From an uncultured Rhodospirillales bacterium (GTDB taxonomy: Bacteria; Pseudomonadota; Alphaproteobacteria; Acetobacterales; Acetobacteraceae), in contig CAITEF010000318.1 of assembly GCA_903891315.1 (NCBI GenBank), positions 1 to 33,174 of the forward strand: a DNA stretch of 33,174 nt, read 5' to 3'. The notes below the pieces were generated by a model. That model did no database searches. It was not told the origin of the DNA and saw only the letters and a program-made list of their open reading frames with translations. Below are positions 16,540 to 23,775 of the stretch, in pieces. Both the position numbers and the translations under genes were made by a program. The first letter of the stretch is position 1, and every line of letters begins with the position of its first letter.

Positions 16540-18738
16540 TCAGGCCGAGGCCGACAGGTCGAGATCCTTGATCGGCAGACTGCGAATACGCTTGCCGGTG
16601 GCGGCGAAGATTGCATTGGCCAGCGCGGGCAAGGCAGGCGGCAAAGCAGGCTCTCCGAGGCCGGTCGGTGGGAAGTCGGTGACGCGGAAATGAACCTCCA
16701 CCGGCGGCGATTGGCGCATCCGCAGCGGCAGCACGGTGTCGAAATTGCCCTGCACGATCTTCCCGCCCTGCAGATGCAGGCCGTGGCCGAGTGCGGTGCC
16801 GATGCCGTCCAGCGCCGCACCCTGGGCCTGGTTCTCGGCGTTCAACGGGTTGATGATCTGGCTGCCGATGTCACCAGCGACCCAGATCTTGTCGACGGTG
16901 ATCTCACCCGCCGCGTTGACGGTGGCCTGCACCACTTCGGCGAAATAGCCGAGATGGCTGTAATAATAGGCCAGCCCCATGCCGGTGCCTTTCGGCAGAC
17001 TCTTTTTGCCCCAGCCGGATTTCTCGGCGGCCAGTTCAATCACGCCGCGCATCCGCCCGGTGTGGAAGCCCGGTCCGGCGCGCGGTCCGGGCGGGTCGGG
17101 CAGCAGGCGGGGTTCGCCGAGCAGGCCGAGTGCGAATTGTAGAGGATCGACGCCCGCCTTGTGCGCCAACTCGTCGAGGAAGGATTGGAAAGCAAAGCCC
17201 AGCCCGTTCGAGCGCGGCGCGCGCAGCGGGCCGGTGGGGGCACGCAGCGGGATCATCGACATGCCGTAATCGAGATGTTCGACCAGCCGCGCGGGGAATT
17301 CGGCGGCTGTCATCTCGGCCGAGGCGGCAACCTCACCGTTCTGGCTGAAGGTGACGAAATGGTCGGCGAACGCGATCAGCTTGCCATTGCCATCGAGGCC
17401 AGCCTTGAAGAAATGGAAGCCAGCGGGGCGATAGAAATCGTGCCGCATGTCGTCTTCACGGGTCCAGAGCAGCTTGACCGGTGCGCCCACGACTTTCGAA
17501 ATCCAGGCTGCCTCGACCATATAATCATTGCTCAGCCGCCGCCCGAAGCCACCACCGGCGCGGACCATGTGGACCTTGATCGCCGATTCCGGGATGCCCA
17601 GCGTGTTGGAGACCAGTTTCGAGCCGGGAGCGGGGTTCTGCGTGGGTGCCCAGATCTCGACTTTGCCGTCTTGGACATGCGCCGTGCAGTTCTGCGGCTC
17701 CAGGTTGATGTGCGACAGGAAAGGGTAGGAATACGCCGCCTCGACCACGGTTTTTGCCTTGGCTAACCCGGCATTCACATCGCCGTCACGCCGCAGAGCC
17801 ATGGCGGGCTTGCCGCTGGCCAGCCGGGAGGCAGTGGCGGCGAAATCGGCGGTGCTTTGGCCGGTGATGTCGCCTTCATCCCACACGATATCGAGTTGCT
17901 GGCGCGCCCGGTTGGCCTGCCACCAGCTGTCGGCGACCACGGCGACACCGTCGAGCAGGCCGCGCAGATCATTGCCGCCCTTGACCTCGAAGGCGGCGCG
18001 CACGCCGGGGAGCGCGCGTATCACGTCAACATTGGAGCTGACCAGCTTGCCGCCATGCACGTCGCATTTCTGGAAGACGGCGTAGAGCATGCCCGGCACG
18101 CTGACATCGATGCCGAACATCGGCTGGCCGGTGACGATGCGCGGGACTTCGATGTTGCGCGTCGGCTGGCCTATGATCCGGAAATTCTTAGGGTCTTTGA
18201 GTTTGAGCGTGTTGAGATCGGGCACTGGCTGAGCCGCCGCCTTGGTCGCCAATGCGCCATAGCCGAGGCTGCGCCCGCTGGGGTTGTGCAGCACGAGACC
18301 GGTCAAGGTCTCGCACTCCGATACCGGAACGCCCCATTCGGCGGCGGCGGCGGCGATCATCATGTGACGACCGGCGGCACCGACGCGGCGCATCGGCAGC
18401 CAATTCACCGGAGTGGCGGTGCTGCCGCCTGCGGTCTGCGCGGGATATCGGGAGTCGAGATCGGCCTGATCGATCTGCACCCGGTCCCACGAGACATCGA
18501 GTTCCTCGGCGATCAACATCGGCAGCATGATCTTCACGCCTTGGCCGATCTCCGGGTTCTTGGCCGTGATTGTCACCAGACCATCTGGGGCGATGCGGAC
18601 ATAAGCGTTGAGCGTGGCGGCGTCGCGGCCCGCCTTGCCCAGGCTTGCCGCCTTGGCGGGGGCCTTGATGGTGGCGGTGAGCAGCAACCCGCCGCCTGCG
18701 GCGAGGCTGGCCTTAAGGAAGTTCCGACGTGCCAACAT
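16540..18738 (-). CDS. Molybdopterin-binding subunit, xanthine dehydrogenase family (IorB/aldehyde dehydrogenase type), Tat-exported
   Basis: 732 residues from ATG 18738, seven bases after a GGAGGG ribosome site. A TTG two codons earlier sits too close to that site. The N-terminus MLARRNFLKASLAAGGGLLL is a clear Tat signal, so the folded molybdenum enzyme works in the periplasm. The family is IorB-like, with the molybdopterin domains in one chain. Visible motifs are GGGFGRRLSNDY for cofactor binding and PPTGLGEPALPP near the C-terminus with the catalytic Glu. With the 2Fe-2S subunit upstream and the triheme cytochrome downstream it forms a three-subunit oxidase of an aldehyde or N-heterocycle, handing electrons to the respiratory chain and not to FAD. 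No FAD subunit and no XdhC-type chaperone gene is present here. Confidence 0.94.
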   Translation of the reverse strand: MLARRNFLKASLAAGGGLLLTATIKAPAKAASLGKAGRDAATLNAYVRIAPDGLVTITAKNPEIGQGVKIMLPMLIAEELDVSWDRVQIDQADLDSRYPAQTAGGSTATPVNWLPMRRVGAAGRHMMIAAAAAEWGVPVSECETLTGLVLHNPSGRSLGYGALATKAAAQPVPDLNTLKLKDPKNFRIIGQPTRNIEVPRIVTGQPMFGIDVSVPGMLYAVFQKCDVHGGKLVSSNVDVIRALPGVRAAFEVKGGNDLRGLLDGVAVVADSWWQANRARQQLDIVWDEGDITGQSTADFAATASRLASGKPAMALRRDGDVNAGLAKAKTVVEAAYSYPFLSHINLEPQNCTAHVQDGKVEIWAPTQNPAPGSKLVSNTLGIPESAIKVHMVRAGGGFGRRLSNDYMVEAAWISKVVGAPVKLLWTREDDMRHDFYRPAGFHFFKAGLDGNGKLIAFADHFVTFSQNGEVAASAEMTAAEFPARLVEHLDYGMSMIPLRAPTGPLRAPRSNGLGFAFQSFLDELAHKAGVDPLQFALGLLGEPRLLPDPPGPRAGPGFHTGRMRGVIELAAEKSGWGKKSLPKGTGMGLAYYYSHLGYFAEVVQATVNAAGEITVDKIWVAGDIGSQIINPLNAENQAQGAALDGIGTALGHGLHLQGGKIVQGNFDTVLPLRMRQSPPVEVHFRVTDFPPTGLGEPALPPALPALANAIFAATGKRIRSLPIKDLDLSASA

Positions 18739-18740
18739 GC

Positions 18741-19205
18741 TCAAGCCCTCCCTGCTTCGGCGGCGTGTTTGATCGCGGCTCGGATGCGGGTGTAGGTGGC
18801 GCAGCGGCAGAGATTGCCGTTCATCGCCTCATTGATGTCGTGATCGGTCGGGTTCGGCGTACGGGTCAGCAGGGCCGTGGCGGACATGATCTGCCCGGCC
18901 TGGCAATAGCCGCATTGCGGCACGTCGAGTTCGATCCAGGCTTCTTGCACCAACTTGCCGAGGCGGCTCTCACCGACGGCTTCGATCGTGGTGATGCGGC
19001 CATTGCCGACCGAGGCGATGGGAGTTTGGCAGGCGCGGATCGGGTGGCCATCCATATGGACGGTGCAGGCCCCGCATTGCGCGGCACCGCAGCCGAATTT
19101 GGTGCCCTTGAGGTCAACCACGTCGCGCAGCACCCAGAGCAGGGGTGTCTCGCCGTCGATATCGACGCTTTGCTGAGCGCCGTTGATCTCGATTGTGTAG
19201 TGCAT
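18741..19205 (-). CDS. 2Fe-2S subunit of molybdenum hydroxylase
   Basis: 154 residues from the ATG at 19205; the 53-codon upstream extension of the frame is not family-like. The N-terminal plant-type ferredoxin domain has KFGCGAAQCGACTVHMDG with a further Cys in RACQTP. The C-terminal helical domain binds a second cluster through CGYCQAGQIM and NLCRCATYTRI. This is the complete two-cluster signature of xanthine-oxidase small subunits (IorA, NicA, AldG type). It lacks an export signal and would travel with the Tat-exported large subunit. Its stop lies two bases before the large-subunit ATG, so translation is coupled. It is the first gene of the leftward operon. Confidence 0.95.
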   Translation of the reverse strand: MHYTIEINGAQQSVDIDGETPLLWVLRDVVDLKGTKFGCGAAQCGACTVHMDGHPIRACQTPIASVGNGRITTIEAVGESRLGKLVQEAWIELDVPQCGYCQAGQIMSATALLTRTPNPTDHDINEAMNGNLCRCATYTRIRAAIKHAAEAGRA

Positions 19206-19257
19206 AGGAAGTGCAGCCCCCTCGCCCGTTCTTTTTTTCATATTTGGTGGCTGCGGC

Positions 19258-19286
19258 AAATTAGGCAAGCTCAATGGAGCGTTCAA
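19258..19286 (-). promoter_or_regulatory. Putative promoter for molybdenum hydroxylase operon
   Basis: Minus strand TTGAAC (19286-19281), exactly 17 bases, TAATTT (19263-19258). Transcription would start near 19250, about 45 bases before the 2Fe-2S subunit ATG. Motif match only; supported by position and optimal spacing. Confidence 0.42.
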
Positions 19287-19353
19287 CGCTGTACCCAACG
19301 TTGGTCCACACCTGCGGGAACAAGTGAATTTCGCAGCGAGGTACAACTCCACC

Positions 19354-19383
19354 CATCCCTTCAATGTAGGGTTTGAAGGGATG
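19354..19383. repeat. Perfect 11-bp inverted repeat, likely operator
   Basis: CATCCCTTCAA, eight-base spacer TGTAGGGT, TTGAAGGGATG. All 11 pairs match. It lies in the 290-base divergent region between the molybdenum hydroxylase operon and the MHS transporter operon, just upstream of the rightward promoter candidate (19410-19437). This position suits an activator binding around -75 of the transporter operon. As RNA it could also form an 11-bp hairpin, but it has no U-run. The rest of 19206-19495 holds the two promoter candidates and a ribosome site (GGGGAGG, 19482-19488). Confidence 0.6.
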
Positions 19384-19409
19384 CGGGCATGGCGGCGGAA
19401 AATCGAGCC

Positions 19410-19437
19410 TTCACCGCGACGTGGAAACCGCTACACT
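19410..19437 (+). promoter_or_regulatory. Putative promoter for MHS transporter operon
   Basis: TTCACC (19410-19415), 16 bases, TACACT (19432-19437); four of six matches in each box. Start near 19444, with about 50 bases of leader before the ATG at 19496. Confidence 0.38.
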
Positions 19438-19495
19438 TGCGCAAAAAACCGGGTCGACACGGTCGGACCCGACATCCACTGCGGGGAGGCGGATT

Positions 19496-20794
19496 ATGTC
19501 ACAATCTAAGGACATTCGGAATCTGGGATTGGCGTCGCTGGGCGCGGTGCTCGAATATTTCGATTTCCAGGTTTACGTGTTTGTGGCGGCGGCGCTCAGC
19601 GTGGCGTTCTTCCCACCCGGAGCGTCAACCTGGGTCAAACAGGTGCAGGTGTTCGGCATTTATGCAGTGGGATATCTGGTCCGCCCGGTGGCGGGGATCA
19701 TCATCGCCCATTACGCCGACAAGATCGGTCGCAAGAAGCTGTTCATCTTCACCGTTTTGCTGATGTCGATCCCAACCTTCGCGATGGGATTGTTGCCGAC
19801 CTACGACCAGATTGGCTGGCTGGCACCCGCCTTGCTGCTGATCCTGCGAATCGCCCAGGGGTGTGCAGTGGGTGGTGAGTTGCCGGGGGCTGCGGTGTTT
19901 GTCACCGAGCATGCCAAGCCGAACCGAATCGGGGTCTCTGGCGCTGTGTTCTCCGGGGTGACGAATTGCGGCCTGCTGCTGGGCGCGTTCGCTGCGGCGA
20001 TGTCCAAGCATGTGGCCGATCTGGACCCGTCGCTAGCGCAGTTGGCGTGGCGGCTGCCATTCCTCCTCGGCGGTGCGTTCGGGTTGGTGGCGGCCTATCT
20101 GCGCCGCAGCCTGGAAGAGACGCCGATGTTTGAGGAGATCAAGGCGTCGAAGAAGATTTCCAAGCAGTTGCCGCTTGGTGTGATTCTACGCGAGCATCGG
20201 ATGGAATGCGTGTTCGTGCTCGGGCTGGTGTTTGCTTTCTCGTCCACCAGTGGCGTGTATTTCCAATATCTGCCGAGTTATCTGATCGGCCAGCTGCATT
20301 TCAAAGCTGATTTGGTGTTCAACGCCAATGTGTTTGGGGTGACGGCGTTTGTCTGTGGAATGCCGGTTTGGGGGTGGCTGCGCGACAAATTCGGTCTTCA
20401 GCGGGTTCTGGTAACGGCCACGCTGCTGAACATGTGCATCAGCGTGTGGTTCTTCAACTTTCTGCCCACGCTGGCGAGTGACGATGTGCGGCTGATCTAC
20501 GCCATTATTGTTGTGGGATTGTTCGCTAGCTGCGTGCACGGGATCATTCCGAGCACGATCGCAACCCTGTTCCCCACTCCGATCCGTCAGAGCGGCTACT
20601 CGTTGCCCTATGTGGTGGGAACTGCGGTCTTCACTGGTCTCACCCCGTTGGCTTTGGCGTGGTTGGTGGCGGATTACGGGCTGTTCGCGCCGATGTATCA
20701 ATACCTTCTGGGCTGCGCGATCGCGCTGGTGATCGCCGGCACGTTCCGCTTCATGCCGCAATATCTCGGCACGCAGACCACGGCTGGGGAGTAA
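19496..20794 (+). CDS. MFS transporter, metabolite:H+ symporter (MHS) family
   Basis: 432 residues from the ATG at 19496, which follows a GGGGAGG ribosome site; the longer frame to 19373 is non-coding leader. Twelve membrane spans are expected. MHS-family features are the first-helix LGAVLEYFDFQVYVFVAAA, the loop 2-3 ADKIGRKKLFIF signature, and LRIAQGCAVGGELPGAAVFV in helix 4. Known members take up shikimate (ShiA), 2-oxoglutarate (KgtP), citrate or proline/betaine. The neighbouring aroQ/shikimate-type dehydrogenase and aromatic-catabolic genes make an organic or hydroaromatic acid the likely substrate, but this is inference. It heads a three-gene rightward run. Confidence 0.92.
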   Translation: MSQSKDIRNLGLASLGAVLEYFDFQVYVFVAAALSVAFFPPGASTWVKQVQVFGIYAVGYLVRPVAGIIIAHYADKIGRKKLFIFTVLLMSIPTFAMGLLPTYDQIGWLAPALLLILRIAQGCAVGGELPGAAVFVTEHAKPNRIGVSGAVFSGVTNCGLLLGAFAAAMSKHVADLDPSLAQLAWRLPFLLGGAFGLVAAYLRRSLEETPMFEEIKASKKISKQLPLGVILREHRMECVFVLGLVFAFSSTSGVYFQYLPSYLIGQLHFKADLVFNANVFGVTAFVCGMPVWGWLRDKFGLQRVLVTATLLNMCISVWFFNFLPTLASDDVRLIYAIIVVGLFASCVHGIIPSTIATLFPTPIRQSGYSLPYVVGTAVFTGLTPLALAWLVADYGLFAPMYQYLLGCAIALVIAGTFRFMPQYLGTQTTAGE

Positions 20795-20802
20795 TCGTCG
20801 CC

Positions 20803-21405
20803 ATGGAACTTCAGGAAATGCTAGACCGCGCCGAGATCACCCGCGTGGTCAATGATTGGGGCCTGTGCCGCGACACCGGGCGATGGGACGCGCTGCGCGC
20901 GCTCTACGCGCCGGGGGGCACGATGCGGACGACATGGTGCGATTGCAGTGCGGAGGAGTTCGTCGACCGCTCGATCCAATCGGCTGCGCGCGGATCGTTT
21001 TCGGGGCATTTCATCGGGGCATCGACGATCCGGGTGAACCACAAGCGGGCGATTGCCGAGACCCGGATGGTGCTGATGCTTCGCGCCGAGATTGAGGGCG
21101 TGAAGGTGGATGTCGCCTGTCAGGGGCGGTTCTACGACCAGTTCGTCAAGACCGAGGCGGGATGGCGAATCCTGCATCGCGTGCCGGTCTATGACAAAGA
21201 TCGGCTGGATCCGGTGGAGCCGGGTCGGACGGTCCATCTCGATCCGGAGCGTTTGGCGCGGTTTGCCGAGGGGTATCGGCATATCGCCCATATTCAATCC
21301 CTCGGCGGCATGACCCTCACCCCAGGTCTTCCCACCCGCAACAGCCCGGAAGAGGCGAAATTGCTGGCCGATGGTGATGCTTGGCTCAACGGAGATCACT
21401 CATGA
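20803..21405 (+). CDS. SnoaL/NTF2-like domain protein
   Basis: 200 residues. The first 140 residues fit the SnoaL-like (NTF2-fold) pattern: a helical start MELQEMLDRAEITRVVNDWG, then RDTGRWDALRALYAPGG, and later beta strands ending in GRFYDQFVKTEAGWRILHRV. The Asp/Arg/Trp pattern (D-x-G-R-W-D, G-W-R-I-L-H-R) is characteristic. The last 50 residues are an extra tail. Such proteins include small cyclases, isomerases, dehydratases and ring-hydroxylating dioxygenase beta-like proteins, so the reaction is unknown. The start is 8 bases after the transporter stop, and its TGA overlaps the amidohydrolase ATG (ATGA). No signal peptide. Confidence 0.85.
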   Translation: MELQEMLDRAEITRVVNDWGLCRDTGRWDALRALYAPGGTMRTTWCDCSAEEFVDRSIQSAARGSFSGHFIGASTIRVNHKRAIAETRMVLMLRAEIEGVKVDVACQGRFYDQFVKTEAGWRILHRVPVYDKDRLDPVEPGRTVHLDPERLARFAEGYRHIAHIQSLGGMTLTPGLPTRNSPEEAKLLADGDAWLNGDHS

Positions 21406-22433
21406 GATTGGGCCAACCCTGTGGCTGCCTATCGCGCCGCGGCTTCATTTCGAGCGCCATCGCGGCGGGCGTCGCTGCCACCACCAAATCCACGCTGGCG
21501 GCACAGCCAGCGTTTCGGGTGGATGTGCATCACCATCTCTATCCGCCGGAATTGCTGACGCGGGCGGCCAAGGTGATGCCGCTGCTGCCGCTGATCTCGG
21601 GTTGGCGGGTGGAGCATTCTCTCGAAGAGATGGACGCGGCCGGGATCAAGACTTCGATGCTGTCGCTCGCGATGCCGGGCGTTGCCTTCGAGACGCCCGA
21701 GCAGGCGCGGCTTCTGGCGCGGCTGACCAACGAATACGGTGCGGGGTTGGTGCGCGAGCACCAGGGCCGATTCGGCTTCTTTGCCATTCCGCCCTTGCCA
21801 GATGTGGAAGGCAGTCTGCGCGAAATCGAATATGCGATGGATGTGCTCAAGGCGGACGGCATCGGCGTGTTCACCAATTATCCCGGCAATATCTGGCTGG
21901 GCGACCCGAAATTCGCGCCGGTTTATGAGGAGCTGAACAGGCGTAAGGCGGTGCTTTACACCCATCCCAACACGGCTGATTGTTGCACGAATCTTACGCC
22001 GGGGATTGCCGACACGGTGGTGGAATACGGCACCTCCACCACGCGGTCGATTGCAACGATGGTCTTTGGTGGGTTTGCCAAGAAATACCCCGACATCAAG
22101 GTGATCTTCAGCCATGCAGGCGGCACGATGCCGTATCTGATCGAACGGTTCGAGTTTCAGGCGAAATCGGGGAAATATCCGAAAGAGATGCCGGAAGGGG
22201 TGCATCCCGCTATCGAGCATTTCTTCTACGACACCGCCCAGGCCTCAAACCCCGAGGCGTTGGGCACGTTGATGAAGCTGGTGCCGAGTTCGCAGATCGT
22301 CTTCGGCACCGATTATCCGTATCGCACCTGTGTGGAGCACGTGACCAACCTGCGTGCGATGAATTTGGCGGCGGCGGATTTGCGGGCGATTGAGCGGGAC
22401 AACGCGATTCGGATGCTGCGAGGAGTCGGTTGA
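21402..22433 (+). CDS. Amidohydrolase family protein (ACMSD/decarboxylase-like), Tat-exported
   Basis: 343 residues from the ATG that overlaps the previous stop. The N-terminus LSRRGFISSAIAAGVAAT is a good twin-arginine signal. The mature part is a metal-dependent TIM barrel of the amidohydrolase_2 class: metal-binding HxH in DVHHHLYP (His43, His45), a His in LYTHPN, a His in FSHAGG, and the catalytic/metal Asp in FGTDYPY. The class contains nonoxidative decarboxylases of aromatic acids (ACMSD, gamma-resorcylate, 5-carboxyvanillate, 6-methylsalicylate) as well as hydrolases. The ring-cleavage dioxygenase next door makes a decarboxylase or hydrolase in aromatic breakdown plausible. Periplasmic placement is unusual for this group. 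It is convergent with the dioxygenase gene, with a 7-base gap. Confidence 0.9.
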   Translation: MRLGQPCGCLSRRGFISSAIAAGVAATTKSTLAAQPAFRVDVHHHLYPPELLTRAAKVMPLLPLISGWRVEHSLEEMDAAGIKTSMLSLAMPGVAFETPEQARLLARLTNEYGAGLVREHQGRFGFFAIPPLPDVEGSLREIEYAMDVLKADGIGVFTNYPGNIWLGDPKFAPVYEELNRRKAVLYTHPNTADCCTNLTPGIADTVVEYGTSTTRSIATMVFGGFAKKYPDIKVIFSHAGGTMPYLIERFEFQAKSGKYPKEMPEGVHPAIEHFFYDTAQASNPEALGTLMKLVPSSQIVFGTDYPYRTCVEHVTNLRAMNLAAADLRAIERDNAIRMLRGVG

Positions 22434-22440
22434 GCTCAGC

Positions 22441-23445
22441 CTACTCGGCCGCCCGTTTTTGCGCATCGAACCAGGGGCATACTCCTTCGCTGAGCGCGTA
22501 ATTGCCCGGCATGACCTGGACCGGCTGACGCAGGCCGTTGCGCCCGCATTGCAGCCGCATGTCGCGGAATTTCGCCTGCATGTCCGGTGTCATGAATGGG
22601 CGGTCATGGCCCCACATGCTGGGGCCGACATTGGTTTCGTGCGGCACCCACGTTGCCGGATCGATGGTGCGACCACCCCAGCCATATTCAATAAAAAAGC
22701 CAGAGGGCGTGTGAACATAGAATGACGTCATCCAATCATTGGTGTGTCGTCCCAGCGTGTAGGCGATGCGACCCGATTCGAGTTGGGCGAGATCGTAGCC
22801 TTGGCCGACATCGTCGAGGCTGTACAATTCGACCATGAAATGATGAAAGCCGCGCCTGCCAGTGCCGATCATTGCGAAACTGTGGTGGCGACCATTGATG
22901 TGGAAGAAATACAGGCCGTAAGGCTCCAGCCCGTAATCGCTCATACCGAAGCCCAACACGTCACGGTAGAACGGCATCAGCAATTCGATGTTCTCGACTT
23001 GCAGCACGACATGGCCCATGCCGAGCGCGCCGGTGCGGAAGCCCGAAATTGGGCGGCCCGGCACGAAGGGATCGCTGGCGATTTTTGGGCCGATGACGAT
23101 TTCGATTCGGTGGCCGGCTGGATCATGGAAGACGATCAGTTCCGCCACTTCGCGCTTGTCCGCCAACGCCCGGCTGCCGCGCGTAACCGCCAGACCCTCT
23201 GCCTCGATGCGTGCGGTGACGCGGTCGAGCGCCGCAATGTCGGCCGCCTCGAAGCCGAAATAGCCGATATCATCGCCCTCGCTGCTATCGATGATCAAAC
23301 GCTGCATCCGGTCATCCATCCGGAAACGCCGCAGATCGCCGGATGTCTCAACCTGTTGCATGCCGAGCAGATTGGTCGCCAACGCCGACCAATCGTCGAG
23401 CTTGGAGGATTGCAGACCGAGATAGGCCAGAGCGATGATGTCCAT
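22441..23445 (-). CDS. Extradiol ring-cleavage dioxygenase, two-domain VOC (BphC/HsaC-like)
   Basis: 334 residues from the ATG at 23445, behind an AAGGAG ribosome site. There are two vicinal-oxygen-chelate modules, with the catalytic site in the second. By comparison with BphC-type enzymes the iron ligands are His145 (GMGHVVLQV), His202 (FHHFMVE) and Glu253 (FFIEYGWGG). The second-sphere residues are also present: His187/His188 (GRHHSFAMI), His234 and Tyr243 (SFYVHTPSGF). The full set suggests an active Fe(II) (or Mn) dioxygenase that opens a catecholic ring next to its hydroxyls. The substrate is not predictable; candidates are substituted or bicyclic catechols. The frame is open 65 codons upstream of the ATG, but that part has no family similarity that I recognise. 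It is divergent from the AAHS transporter. Confidence 0.9.
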   Translation of the reverse strand: MDIIALAYLGLQSSKLDDWSALATNLLGMQQVETSGDLRRFRMDDRMQRLIIDSSEGDDIGYFGFEAADIAALDRVTARIEAEGLAVTRGSRALADKREVAELIVFHDPAGHRIEIVIGPKIASDPFVPGRPISGFRTGALGMGHVVLQVENIELLMPFYRDVLGFGMSDYGLEPYGLYFFHINGRHHSFAMIGTGRRGFHHFMVELYSLDDVGQGYDLAQLESGRIAYTLGRHTNDWMTSFYVHTPSGFFIEYGWGGRTIDPATWVPHETNVGPSMWGHDRPFMTPDMQAKFRDMRLQCGRNGLRQPVQVMPGNYALSEGVCPWFDAQKRAAE

Positions 23446-23633
23446 GATGGGCTCCTTGCGCCCAAAGATCGTATGAGTGTCGCCCAGTTGCGTCCACACC
23501 CAGGCGAGACCCACACGAAGCTGCGGCTCGTTTGACAGAATCGTGACGCTGTTGCGTTCGGTGTTCCCGCCGACGGCATCGACCAGCACCGTCTTCACAT
23601 TCGGCACCTGCAGGCGCGAAGCCGTGCCGCGCA

Positions 23634-23665
23634 AGTTCATTTTTGGAACGACTTGATCTCAAGTC
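23634..23665 (-). promoter_or_regulatory. Palindromic operator with overlapping promoter candidate
   Basis: GACTTGA-TC-TCAAGTC (23650-23665) is a perfect 7+7 inverted repeat with a two-base centre. On the minus strand its right half contains TTGAGA (23662-23657), followed after 17 bases by TGAACT (23639-23634), a plausible promoter toward the dioxygenase with an approximately 180-base leader. An operator over a -35 box suits repression. The remaining 23446-23775 interval shows no other clear signal apart from a weak GAGG ribosome site before 23776. Confidence 0.45.
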
Positions 23666-23775
23666 CGCATAAGCTGGCCTGAATGATCTGGCTCGCGCGT
23701 GGTTGGCAACTTGGGGGCTTGCCCGCGTGTCGCCGCGTTGTCCAAGATGTTGAAACACATTGAGGATGGTTTCCA

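Noticed and set aside
15308-16693. 461-codon plus-strand ORF opposite the cytochrome c gene
   Set aside because: The opposite strand encodes three CxxCH heme sites and a signal peptide; this frame is a Gly/Arg/Val-rich shadow.
19206-19364. 53-codon N-terminal extension of the 2Fe-2S subunit
   Set aside because: Not ferredoxin-like, and it would cover the predicted promoter; the ATG at 19205 gives the normal family length.
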